Shown here one piece after another: positions 8,400 to 15,331 of a stretch of DNA of 64,000 nucleotides (its first letter is position 1; each line of letters begins with the position of its first letter). Source of the DNA: JAGFIY01 sp964499285 (GTDB lineage: Bacteria; Bacteroidota; Ignavibacteria; Ignavibacteriales; Melioribacteraceae); NCBI GenBank assembly GCA_964499285.1, contig CAZCLA010000011.1, positions 1 through 64,000 on the forward strand, written 5' to 3'. Below the pieces are notes generated by a model, which was not told the DNA's origin, did not search any database, and saw nothing but the letters and a program-made list of their open reading frames with translations. The position numbers were made by a program, and so were the translations under genes.

Positions 8400-8965
8400 T
8401 GATTCTGTTTAAATTTATAGCTTACTTGTCATATTTTTGTTGGGTTATTGTAGCCTTTCGACAATTTAAAACAGAGTATTTTTATTTTTTTTTCTTACTT
8501 GCTTTGGGAGACTCATTAAGCTTGTTAATATATTTAGGAACTGATCTGATACCAGCTAATGTTGTTCTCCCAATATCAATATTATTACCTATTTCAATAC
8601 ATAAAACTCCTAATCAAAAACAATTATTATTAGTAGTTATTTTTATAATTAGTTCCTCTTTTTTAACGTACAAACTAAATGAATCACTAATTAATATATT
8701 GATGTTGGGTATTAACTTTCTTGTTGCAATATCATTTGTTATTAAATTAGTTCTAAAATTGAAATCAAATATATTCAGTATTACAGATGTTCTCCTAGTA
8801 TCTTATATGTTCGGTGCCATTCTTAAATATCTAAATATATTAATAAATGTTTCGGAGGGACTCATCTTGTTTGGGATAACTACATTATTTCAATCTATAA
8901 TAGGAATTGTTTTTATACTACTTAAATCTGATAGTGTAATTTTAGTGAGAAAACTTGCAAATTAA
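8399..8965 (+). CDS. Polytopic membrane protein of unknown family
   Basis: A 188-residue protein composed almost wholly of hydrophobic segments, about six or seven spans (near 2-20, 28-46, 54-68, 77-93, 97-117, 125-147 and 152-175), with short loops. The start codon overlaps the stop of the preceding secreted-protein gene by one base. No catalytic residues stand out. The compact hairpin arrangement resembles small 7TM sensory or accessory membrane domains rather than transporters, but the resemblance is generic. It ends 9 bp from the convergent gene at 8975. Base composition is as AT-rich as the rest of the left-hand accessory region. Confidence 0.55.
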   Translation: MILFKFIAYLSYFCWVIVAFRQFKTEYFYFFFLLALGDSLSLLIYLGTDLIPANVVLPISILLPISIHKTPNQKQLLLVVIFIISSSFLTYKLNESLINILMLGINFLVAISFVIKLVLKLKSNIFSITDVLLVSYMFGAILKYLNILINVSEGLILFGITTLFQSIIGIVFILLKSDSVILVRKLAN

Positions 8966-8974
8966 ATAGTTGTA

Positions 8975-9340
8975 TTAATCATTCCAATTTTGAAAAAAGA
9001 ATCTTTGATTATCTCTTTCTTGTTGTATAATATCTATTGATATTTCTTCTCTACGTTTACTTTCTCTATTAAAAACAGTATTTGTTCCTACTGCTGTTAG
9101 ATATACAATACATCCATTTAGGAAGCCTAAGAAATATTGAAAGAAAGATTGATGTTCAGATAATGCCACCCCGAGTGTTGTAATTGCTAAAGAAACTCCG
9201 AGCACTAACCAGCGAGGTTTAAAATTAAAAACACTTTGCAAAGTATTTGTGATAATAAAAACAATGGAAACACAGCCAAGTAATGTTGTAAAACTTTCTG
9301 TAGTAAAAAATTGTGAAGGTAACGTCATTGATTTATCCAT
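8975..9340 (-). CDS. Small membrane protein, third gene of the REC-protease operon
   Basis: A 121-residue protein with three hydrophobic segments (about residues 19-37, 43-60 and 67-84), then a charged C-terminal tail rich in Arg, Glu and Gln (about 88-121) that should lie in the cytoplasm. It overlaps the end of the upstream regulator-protease gene by 8 bp, so the two are translationally coupled. It could be a membrane substrate, anchor or target of the protease domain. No family recognised. Confidence 0.5.
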   Translation of the reverse strand: MDKSMTLPSQFFTTESFTTLLGCVSIVFIITNTLQSVFNFKPRWLVLGVSLAITTLGVALSEHQSFFQYFLGFLNGCIVYLTAVGTNTVFNRESKRREEISIDIIQQERDNQRFFFQNWND

Positions 9341-10460
9341 CTATATGATTAATACTCGTTTGCTTTTTACTTGTATCTAGGTATAATTTCAACTTAAAGT
9401 GTTTAAAAATATCTCTCCCAATTAATGCTTTCCTCGATTTGTTTATATCGATGAATGGACTTCTCATCCAATCAAGAACAAATAAACATCTCATTGGTAG
9501 GGAAACTTCTTTTCCGGTTTCATCAGCTATAGAAATAATAGTTTCTTTGTTTAGGTATTTAAAATTATGTCCCAAATGTTGGCCAGAATTGGTGAAATCG
9601 AAAAAAGATTTTTTAACAAGACCAACACTTGAGAGTGAATTAAAATCTAGGAAAGTAGCTTCCGATCCAGTATCGAAATCCCCGGTAACTTTTACTTTCT
9701 CATCTGAATTCGAAACACAAACGGTCATTGTTGGGTAATAATCCAGACTATTCTTTATCATACTCCAATAAATTTCTTCAATAATTGGAGACCGAAAATA
9801 TAGAATAGGTAAGAGGCCATAATCTTTGGATATTTTATCTAATGTTTTTTCATCCGGAGGTTCATCACCCACATTGCCAAGCATAATAACTTCGTTTGCA
9901 CAATAAACTATCCAGCTTGCATCGTGGGACTTAATTATTTCCTGTAATAGGCCCTCTTTATAGTTTAGCATCTTTTCTTTCATCTTTTCAAGCAATTCAG
10001 GTGAAAGGGAAATTAATTTATCTAACGGGATAAGGGTGGGGTCCTCATAAGAATCTATTGGGTTATAACTTTTGCTAGTATTGCTAAATATTTTGTCAAT
10101 AATTTTATTGAATTTATCAGTTCTTTCGATTGGTAGAAAAAGTTTGATACCATCATATGACCGGTCAAGAGTTTTGAGTTCTCTTTTCCATTTTGGCTCA
10201 TCAAGATGAGCACTTACTATAGTAATTGGTGTTTTTTCATCCCTTTGTTCTAGTTCCCTAATAAATTCAACACCATTCATATTGGGCATTTGCAAATCGA
10301 CAAGAATCTTATCAAATTTTGATTGTTTACTTAATTTAAGTCCGTCGGTTGCATTATCAGTTGTTTCAAAACGTATTCCATATTTCTCTAATATACCCTT
10401 CCAGTTAGCGATATCTGTAAGAGTATCGTCCACCCACAGAATATTACAAGTTGTTTCCAT
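9333..10460 (-). CDS. Response-regulator receiver fused to a retropepsin-like aspartic protease domain
   Basis: A 375-residue cytoplasmic protein. ATG 10460 is chosen because GGGAG lies just before it and only one base separates it from the upstream stop. Residues 1-120 form a receiver domain: DD near residue 11, phospho-acceptor Asp55 in ILVDLQMPNMNG, and Ser/Thr in ITIVSAH. Residues about 175-220 (WIVYCANEVIMLG... and LPILYFRSP) resemble the DUF5678 module often found beside retropepsins. The C-terminal part has the catalytic-type motif FDTGSEATFLD (Asp263) and the second signature ALIGRDIFKHF (about 343-353), as in retropepsin-like proteases that work as homodimers. The unusual point is that phosphorylation could control protease dimerisation. 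It follows a kinase ATPase fragment and precedes a membrane protein. Confidence 0.75.
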   Translation of the reverse strand: METTCNILWVDDTLTDIANWKGILEKYGIRFETTDNATDGLKLSKQSKFDKILVDLQMPNMNGVEFIRELEQRDEKTPITIVSAHLDEPKWKRELKTLDRSYDGIKLFLPIERTDKFNKIIDKIFSNTSKSYNPIDSYEDPTLIPLDKLISLSPELLEKMKEKMLNYKEGLLQEIIKSHDASWIVYCANEVIMLGNVGDEPPDEKTLDKISKDYGLLPILYFRSPIIEEIYWSMIKNSLDYYPTMTVCVSNSDEKVKVTGDFDTGSEATFLDFNSLSSVGLVKKSFFDFTNSGQHLGHNFKYLNKETIISIADETGKEVSLPMRCLFVLDWMRSPFIDINKSRKALIGRDIFKHFKLKLYLDTSKKQTSINHIDG

Positions 10461-10461
10461 T

Positions 10462-10872
10462 TTACTCCCTAATTTCAAGATTGAGTAGAATTATTATATT
10501 CGTATAATCACCATGGACCGATTTTGCTGAAATATTCCCACCATTGTGCTCGTTAACGATTCTTTTGCATATCGGCAATCCAAATCCTGTTCCATCGACT
10601 TTTGTAGTAAACATTAAATCAAATATCTCATTGATGTTTATTTCTGGAATACCAACACCATTGTCTCTAAATTGAATTTCTAAAACATTTTCGCGTTCAA
10701 TTAGTTTTATCTCAATTTCGCCTTTACCTTTTGGTTTCTGCTTGATCGCACGAATTGAATTGTTAAACAAGTTAATAAATAGTTGTTCTATTTCTCTTCT
10801 ATCACACTCCAGTTGTAATTTCCCGTAGTCAACTACTTGGTCCGTATTAATCACGAGATATTTTTTAATCAA
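10462..10872 (-). CDS. Histidine-kinase ATPase domain only, N-terminus missing
   Basis: 136 residues covering just the HATPase_c fold: N-box EQLFINLFNNSIRAI, G1 box DNGVGIP and G2 box GTGFGLPICKRI. The TTG start at 10872 is preceded in frame by TAA (10878-10876), and no DHp domain or phospho-acceptor His is encoded upstream, where a GC-rich non-coding element begins. Usual kinases carry 80-250 more residues before this point. It is either the 3' remnant of a kinase truncated by insertion or deletion, or a stand-alone ATPase acting on the adjacent receiver-protease, whose start lies one base after its stop. Confidence 0.6.
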   Translation of the reverse strand: MIKKYLVINTDQVVDYGKLQLECDRREIEQLFINLFNNSIRAIKQKPKGKGEIEIKLIERENVLEIQFRDNGVGIPEININEIFDLMFTTKVDGTGFGLPICKRIVNEHNGGNISAKSVHGDYTNIIILLNLEIRE

Positions 10873-10910
10873 AGATTAATCATTAATATTTAAATACTGG
10901 TGAAATAATC

Positions 10911-11080
10911 GTTGGGTTGGGTTGCGAAAGCAACTTACGACACCCCTGAAGCCTACGGGGGATGAGGCTCTACTCAATGATCTTCTGGGAGATGTTAGTT
11001 AAACTATGTCAAAGTAGTTTTACGACTTAGATGGTGCGATAGATGGCTAAGGCACCTTGCCATCGTCTCTTAGCTTTTTT
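10911..11080 (+). ncRNA. Candidate structured RNA (or palindromic repeat element)
   Basis: In an otherwise very AT-rich intergenic region this 170-bp block is GC-rich and full of pairings. These include GTTGC-GAAA-GCAAC (10921-10934) and an interleaved pair CCCC/GGGG (10943-10946/10957-10960) with AGCCT/AGGCT (10950-10954/10965-10969) that could form a pseudoknot. Smaller stems are ATCT/AGAT (10980-10993) and AAACTA/TAGTTT (11001-11020). GATGGC/GCCATC (11042-11064) competes with GCTAAG/CTTAGC before six T residues. It matches no RNA family that I recognise. Strand is chosen from the terminal T-run. The GTTGGGTTGC-type hairpin also resembles dispersed palindromic repeats, which is the main alternative. 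Confidence 0.4.
11046..11080 (+). terminator. Terminator-like hairpin ending the folded block
   Basis: GCTAAG (11046-11051) pairs with CTTAGC (11069-11074), directly followed by TTTTTT (11075-11080). It would end a plus-strand transcript of the structured block. Confidence 0.45.
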
Positions 11081-11170
11081 GCCAGTATTGTTTTAATTTA
11101 GGTGTAGTAGTCACTCTTTAGTCACAAATCCTTCAAATACTTCGTTTTTAGCTCAGAATTAACGTATGTG

Positions 11171-11190
11171 TCGAATCCCACTCTCTCCGC
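11171..11190 (+). other. tRNA-Ser-like 3' end fragment, possible attachment site
   Basis: TCGAATCCCAC followed by TCTCTCCGC reads as the T-loop, 3' T-stem and acceptor 3' strand of a serine tRNA, but no 5' tRNA half is present. The expected GTGGG before the T-loop is not there, so similarity begins exactly in the T-loop, a usual crossover point for tRNA-integrating elements. Orientation implies that the element lies to the left. Inference; the intact tRNA would be outside the window. Confidence 0.4.
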
Positions 11191-11379
11191 TAGTATATCC
11201 TGCTTATCGATGCTTTTTTCTCCAATCCTTAAATCAGAATTATAAATTCCATATTTTATGTATATTAAGGAGAATGAATTATTATAATAGTTATTTATGC
11301 TTTCTTAAAATCGTTCTATGAATATGCTGTGAAATATTAAAGTTTTTTATGAATATTTCGAAAATATCTTGAGGAATAA

Positions 11380-13080
11380 TTGGCGAAGCAGGGCGATTAT
11401 ATAAATTATTTGGTCCTCAATGCATCACGTGGACACAGAAATGCTTTTCTTGAATTAGTTGGCTTCGTACATAAAGAGATATTTCAGATAGCGTATCTTC
11501 TTTTAGCCGATAAGCAGCAAGCACTCGAAACGACAATCGAAATATTTACCTTCACGTACAAAAATCTTTCAGCACTTCCCGATGAGATGACTTACCCGGA
11601 GTGGATTAAAAGTTTAGTAATCGTTAACTCGTTTAATAAAATTAAACTTGGGAAAGACAGCGAGAATTTTAACAAGAATTCAAACATTAGTGATTCATTT
11701 AAGGAAGAGGAACTTGATAAGTTTTCAAACCTAGAAAAATCGTTTCCAAAAATTGATGATATTAACAGAATAGTTCTAATATTATACCTGAAACTAAATT
11801 ACGAAATCGAATCGATCTCCAACCTCATGCCGAAAAAAAGTATCGAGGATATAAAATATCTAATTTGCGATACGCTAAATCAACTCTATAATCTTTCAAA
11901 TCCGGATCATGTTTTTCAGTATGAGTGTGATATTATTTACGAGTATTTATTTAGTGAAAGTAATAGAAGCAGGGAACAAAAGTCTGATATGGGTGAGCAG
12001 CAGGTTTTTTTCAAACTGGTCGATGATGTGAAGAACCTTTACTCGAATGTGGATGTAAGTTCAGAGATAACAAAAGGTGTTACAGAATTTTTAATGCAGG
12101 CTATTGATCCCAAACCTGTTGAGAAGGCAAAAAGAAAAGAACAAACTGATAAACTCATAAAAAGTACCGATGTTTCAAAAGTTCTAGGAAATACATTCAA
12201 AAACCTTGAGGAAAAGGAAAAGACAAAGACTGACAAAATTCAATTACTGCTATCGATATTAAAGTTTTCATCCGTTATTCTTTTCTTGGCTGCAGTAATA
12301 GTTTACTTTCTCTTTTTTCATACACCCTCGCTTAGCTGGGATGTAAAAACAAATTTTGGTGCATATACAATTAATTCCGAGCAAGGAATAAGAGAAATAT
12401 CTCAAGACGATATTTTCCATACAAAACGATTTTCTTCTGCGGTGATTGGTATTCCCGGAATTGCAGAGATTGCCGTTGACGAAGAAACTGAATTCGTGTT
12501 GCTCGATGATTCAAAAGTTGAACCGAAAATTGAGCTTAAATCCGGTTCATTTGGATATGAGTCAAAAACAAATACAAGTACAAAGATAGATCCGGAATAC
12601 CATTTGACGATTTTTACAGATTTCGGTAATGTAATCGCTGAACATGGTTCTGTTTTTAACATTAACATTTTAGAAAAAACTATTAAAGGAATTTCGGGAG
12701 CTACGACGATAAGACTTTCAAATGATGAAGATATTTATATCGGATCGGGTTATAAATTTGTCTATTCATCTCTTTATGATCTTCCCGTGAGAGAGGATTT
12801 GACGGAAGAGCAAAAGAACTTAATGAAGAATTCACAGTCTTTTAAGACAAATGCAGAAGTCATTATCCCGAACATTAGAGAACAAGATATCTTTACACTT
12901 CTTTCAGCATTTGTTTATTTGGATCAAACGCAAAAAAAGGCAGCTTTGACTAAGATTAAAGAATTTATTCCTTTTATCGATGATAATGCTGAAAATAAAA
13001 TTCTACAAAACGATAAGCTTGCATTTCGTTTTCTTGTTGAATCTATTAAAGCTCTTTCCGATTCATTTATTATGGAATAG
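11380..13080 (+). CDS. Membrane-tethered sigma-like / FecR-like fusion protein
   Basis: A 566-residue protein with TTG start behind GAGGAA. Residues about 8-90 follow the ECF sigma region-2 pattern (ASRGHRNAFLELV...IFQIAYLLLADKQQA). About 120-178 resembles region 4, ending in a weak helix-turn-helix. A linker is followed by one membrane span (about 293-314) and a periplasmic part (about 320-470) resembling FecR: FGAYTINSEQGIREIS, TFLDFG-type strands and GSVFNINILE. This would place a sigma-like domain and a FecR-type sensor on one polypeptide across the inner membrane. Region 4 looks divergent, so the N-terminal part may no longer bind DNA. The next gene starts 9 bp downstream. Confidence 0.6.
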   Translation: MAKQGDYINYLVLNASRGHRNAFLELVGFVHKEIFQIAYLLLADKQQALETTIEIFTFTYKNLSALPDEMTYPEWIKSLVIVNSFNKIKLGKDSENFNKNSNISDSFKEEELDKFSNLEKSFPKIDDINRIVLILYLKLNYEIESISNLMPKKSIEDIKYLICDTLNQLYNLSNPDHVFQYECDIIYEYLFSESNRSREQKSDMGEQQVFFKLVDDVKNLYSNVDVSSEITKGVTEFLMQAIDPKPVEKAKRKEQTDKLIKSTDVSKVLGNTFKNLEEKEKTKTDKIQLLLSILKFSSVILFLAAVIVYFLFFHTPSLSWDVKTNFGAYTINSEQGIREISQDDIFHTKRFSSAVIGIPGIAEIAVDEETEFVLLDDSKVEPKIELKSGSFGYESKTNTSTKIDPEYHLTIFTDFGNVIAEHGSVFNINILEKTIKGISGATTIRLSNDEDIYIGSGYKFVYSSLYDLPVREDLTEEQKNLMKNSQSFKTNAEVIIPNIREQDIFTLLSAFVYLDQTQKKAALTKIKEFIPFIDDNAENKILQNDKLAFRFLVESIKALSDSFIME

Positions 13081-13089
13081 GAAATTAAA

Positions 13090-13545
13090 ATGGGTACAAA
13101 ACAATTTTTATTGATTGCGTTGGGAATAATAATAGTTGGTGTTGCAATCGCTTCAGGAACAGGTCTGTTCCGTTCATTTAGTGATCAATCAAGAATTGAT
13201 GAGATGTTGAATATGACTAATCATCTTCTGGAAAACGCTGAAGTTTATTATAAAACTCCCGCCGATCTGGGCGGTGGTGGTCAATCTTTTAAAGGTTGGA
13301 AACCTTCACGTCAGTTGATGCAAATTGATGGTCTCGGTTACATAAAACCAAAACAGATTACCGCGAACAAAAATAAGGTTCAGATCCAAATTCATTCATA
13401 CTCGGCGGACGGCAACGGAAATACAGTAAGAATGATTGGATTTCATCAATACACTAATAAAGGCAAACTGAAGAAACAAGCAAAATACTGGGATGATCGC
13501 ATAGGGAAGTGGATAACCATTTACAACGAAACCACGAACGGATAA
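13090..13545 (+). CDS. Membrane-anchored protein of unknown function
   Basis: A 151-residue protein with one N-terminal hydrophobic segment (about residues 5-27: FLLIALGIIIVGVAIASG) and a soluble, basic, glycine-containing domain that should face the periplasm. The layout (short N-terminal anchor, then helix and beta-rich globular part) resembles pseudopilin-like proteins, but there is no prepilin peptidase site or leader, so I do not call it a pilin. It lies 9 bp after the sigma/FecR-like gene and is probably co-transcribed with it, so it may be part of that signalling unit. Confidence 0.6.
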   Translation: MGTKQFLLIALGIIIVGVAIASGTGLFRSFSDQSRIDEMLNMTNHLLENAEVYYKTPADLGGGGQSFKGWKPSRQLMQIDGLGYIKPKQITANKNKVQIQIHSYSADGNGNTVRMIGFHQYTNKGKLKKQAKYWDDRIGKWITIYNETTNG

Positions 13546-13665
13546 ATTTTCTAATGCAATATTACTTAATTAGGATTATAACTCTCGGTAGAACAATCTT
13601 ATCCAAGTACATTAACTTTTACGTTTAAGTTTTTTATTTTTGACAAAGAACAATAGAGGTCATCT

Positions 13666-15303
13666 ATGAACTTTTCGACACTGGATTTTATTGTCTTTGG
13701 AATTTATATCGTGGGAATTGTAAGTCTCGGTCTATACGTTTCTCGAACAAAAAAGGGACACACAAAAGATTCACAAGATTATTTCCTTGCAGGAAAATCT
13801 CTTACCTGGTGGGCAATCGGAGCCTCATTGATTGCAGCGAACATTTCAGCAGAACAAATAATCGGAATGTCAGGTTCAGGTTTTGCGATCGGACTTGCGA
13901 TTGCTTCATACGAATGGATGGCTGCAATAACTCTGATTATTGTCGGCAAATATTTTCTGCCGATTTTTATTGAGAAAAAAATATACACTATTCCTGAATA
14001 TATTGAACAAAGATACAACACAACTCTTAAAACTATACTGGCAGTTTTTTGGATCTTTCTTTTCATCTTCGTGAATTTAACTTCAGTTCTCTTTCTTGGG
14101 GCTAAAGCACTTGATACAATTATTGGTATTGGCGATGGATCCTTAATTGTTGTGTTTATCATTTTACTTGGACTTATTGCTGCAGCTTATTCGCTATACG
14201 GTGGACTTTCCGCTGTTGCTTGGACGGATGTGGTTCAGGTAATTCTTTTAGTTTTTGGCGGAATAATTGCGACAGTTGTTGCATTGAATAACGTTACACC
14301 TGAGGGAGGATTATTTAACGGGCTTTCACACATTTACGATAAAGCAGGAGATAAGTTTCATATGATACTCGAGAAAGGTCATCCCGAATTTGATAACCTT
14401 CCCGGTATCGCTGTGCTGATTGGAGGAATGTGGATTGCTAATTTATATTACTGGGGGTTTAATCAATATATCATTCAAAGAACATTAGCGGCAAAATCTC
14501 TTAAAGAATCACAAAAGGGGATAGCATTTGCCGCTTTTCTCAAGTTGTTGATCCCATTAATTGTCGTTGTTCCCGGAATCATTGCCTACGTAATGTATGC
14601 TCAGCCTGAAGGAACAGCTGTAATTGATGGAGTAAGAGAATCATTCACAAAAGCTGATGGAACATTAAATTATGACAAATCTTATCCTTGGCTGATTAGT
14701 ATGTTTATTCCAATCGGATTGAAGGGAGTGATAGTTGCTGCCTTGACTGCAGCTATAGTTTCATCACTTGCTTCAATGCTCAATTCGACTTCCACAATTT
14801 TTACTATGGATATTTTTAAACCTTACATCGACAAACAAGCCTCGGAACAAAAACTAGTTAGAGTCGGAAGAATAAGTGCAGCCGCAGCATTAATTATTGC
14901 AGCATTTTCCGCTCCGCTTCTCAGAAGTGTTCCACAAGCTTTTCAATATATTCAAGAATACACTGGTGTCGTAAGTCCGGGAATTCTTGCTGTTGCAATG
15001 ATAGGTTTATTCTGGAAAAAAGCTACAACAAAGGGGGCAATATGGGGCGCCATACTTTCAATCCCAACTGCTTTGTTTTTAAAGTTGGAGTTTATTGGTC
15101 TTGCCTGGATGGATGAAATGCTATATACATTTTTGATAACTCTCGTAATAATTGCTATGATCAGTTTAACGCTATCGAAGTCTGATGATGATCCTAAAGG
15201 AATAAAACTTACTGCGGAAACTTTTAAAACCGAAGGCGTATTTAACATTTCCGCTTATGTCATTTTATTGATACTTGCACTGCTTTACACTGTGTTCTGG
15301 TAA
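13666..15303 (+). CDS. Sodium:solute symporter, SGLT-like
   Basis: A 545-residue inner-membrane transporter of the SSS family (LeuT fold) with about 14 spans. It has the N-terminal family features (YFLAGKSLTWWAIGASLIAANISAEQ and YTIPEYIEQRYN) and the TM8/9 region KGVIVAALTAAIVSSLASMLNSTSTIFTMD that holds the sodium site in vSGLT. ATG follows AGAGG. The GH97 alpha-glucosidase gene 28 bp downstream suggests that it imports the released glucose or a related sugar. The Na+-coupled sugar role is family knowledge plus context; substrate not proven. Confidence 0.88.
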   Translation: MNFSTLDFIVFGIYIVGIVSLGLYVSRTKKGHTKDSQDYFLAGKSLTWWAIGASLIAANISAEQIIGMSGSGFAIGLAIASYEWMAAITLIIVGKYFLPIFIEKKIYTIPEYIEQRYNTTLKTILAVFWIFLFIFVNLTSVLFLGAKALDTIIGIGDGSLIVVFIILLGLIAAAYSLYGGLSAVAWTDVVQVILLVFGGIIATVVALNNVTPEGGLFNGLSHIYDKAGDKFHMILEKGHPEFDNLPGIAVLIGGMWIANLYYWGFNQYIIQRTLAAKSLKESQKGIAFAAFLKLLIPLIVVVPGIIAYVMYAQPEGTAVIDGVRESFTKADGTLNYDKSYPWLISMFIPIGLKGVIVAALTAAIVSSLASMLNSTSTIFTMDIFKPYIDKQASEQKLVRVGRISAAAALIIAAFSAPLLRSVPQAFQYIQEYTGVVSPGILAVAMIGLFWKKATTKGAIWGAILSIPTALFLKLEFIGLAWMDEMLYTFLITLVIIAMISLTLSKSDDDPKGIKLTAETFKTEGVFNISAYVILLILALLYTVFW

Positions 15304-15331
15304 ATCAAAAATAAGCTTGGATAAATTTGAA

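Larger units (their letters stand above)
10873..11379. other. Long intergenic region at the accessory/core junction
   Basis: 507 bp without a credible gene. From left to right it holds an AT-rich stretch, a GC-rich folded block (10911-11080), two direct copies of TAGTCAC (11108-11114 and 11119-11125, one helical turn apart), a tRNA-Ser-like 3' end (11171-11190) and an AT-rich leader to the gene at 11380. Confidence 0.7.

Noticed and set aside
10911..11080. RNase P, SRP, 6S, TPP or c-di-GMP RNA
   Set aside because: None of the conserved core sequences of RNase P, SRP, TPP or c-di-GMP RNAs were found; 6S cannot be excluded by eye because its primary sequence is poorly conserved, but no long closing stem was evident.
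10911..11190. tmRNA, because of hairpins plus a tRNA-like 3' end
   Set aside because: No tag reading frame or 5' acceptor strand complementary to the 3' end is present, and the T-arm 5' strand is missing.
13090..13545. Type IV pilin-like protein
   Set aside because: The hydrophobic N-terminus is suggestive, but there is no prepilin leader or cleavage site and no pilus genes nearby.
15275..15331. Longer N-terminus for the GH97 enzyme
   Set aside because: It overlaps the symporter gene and places non-signal sequence before a clear signal peptide at 15332.
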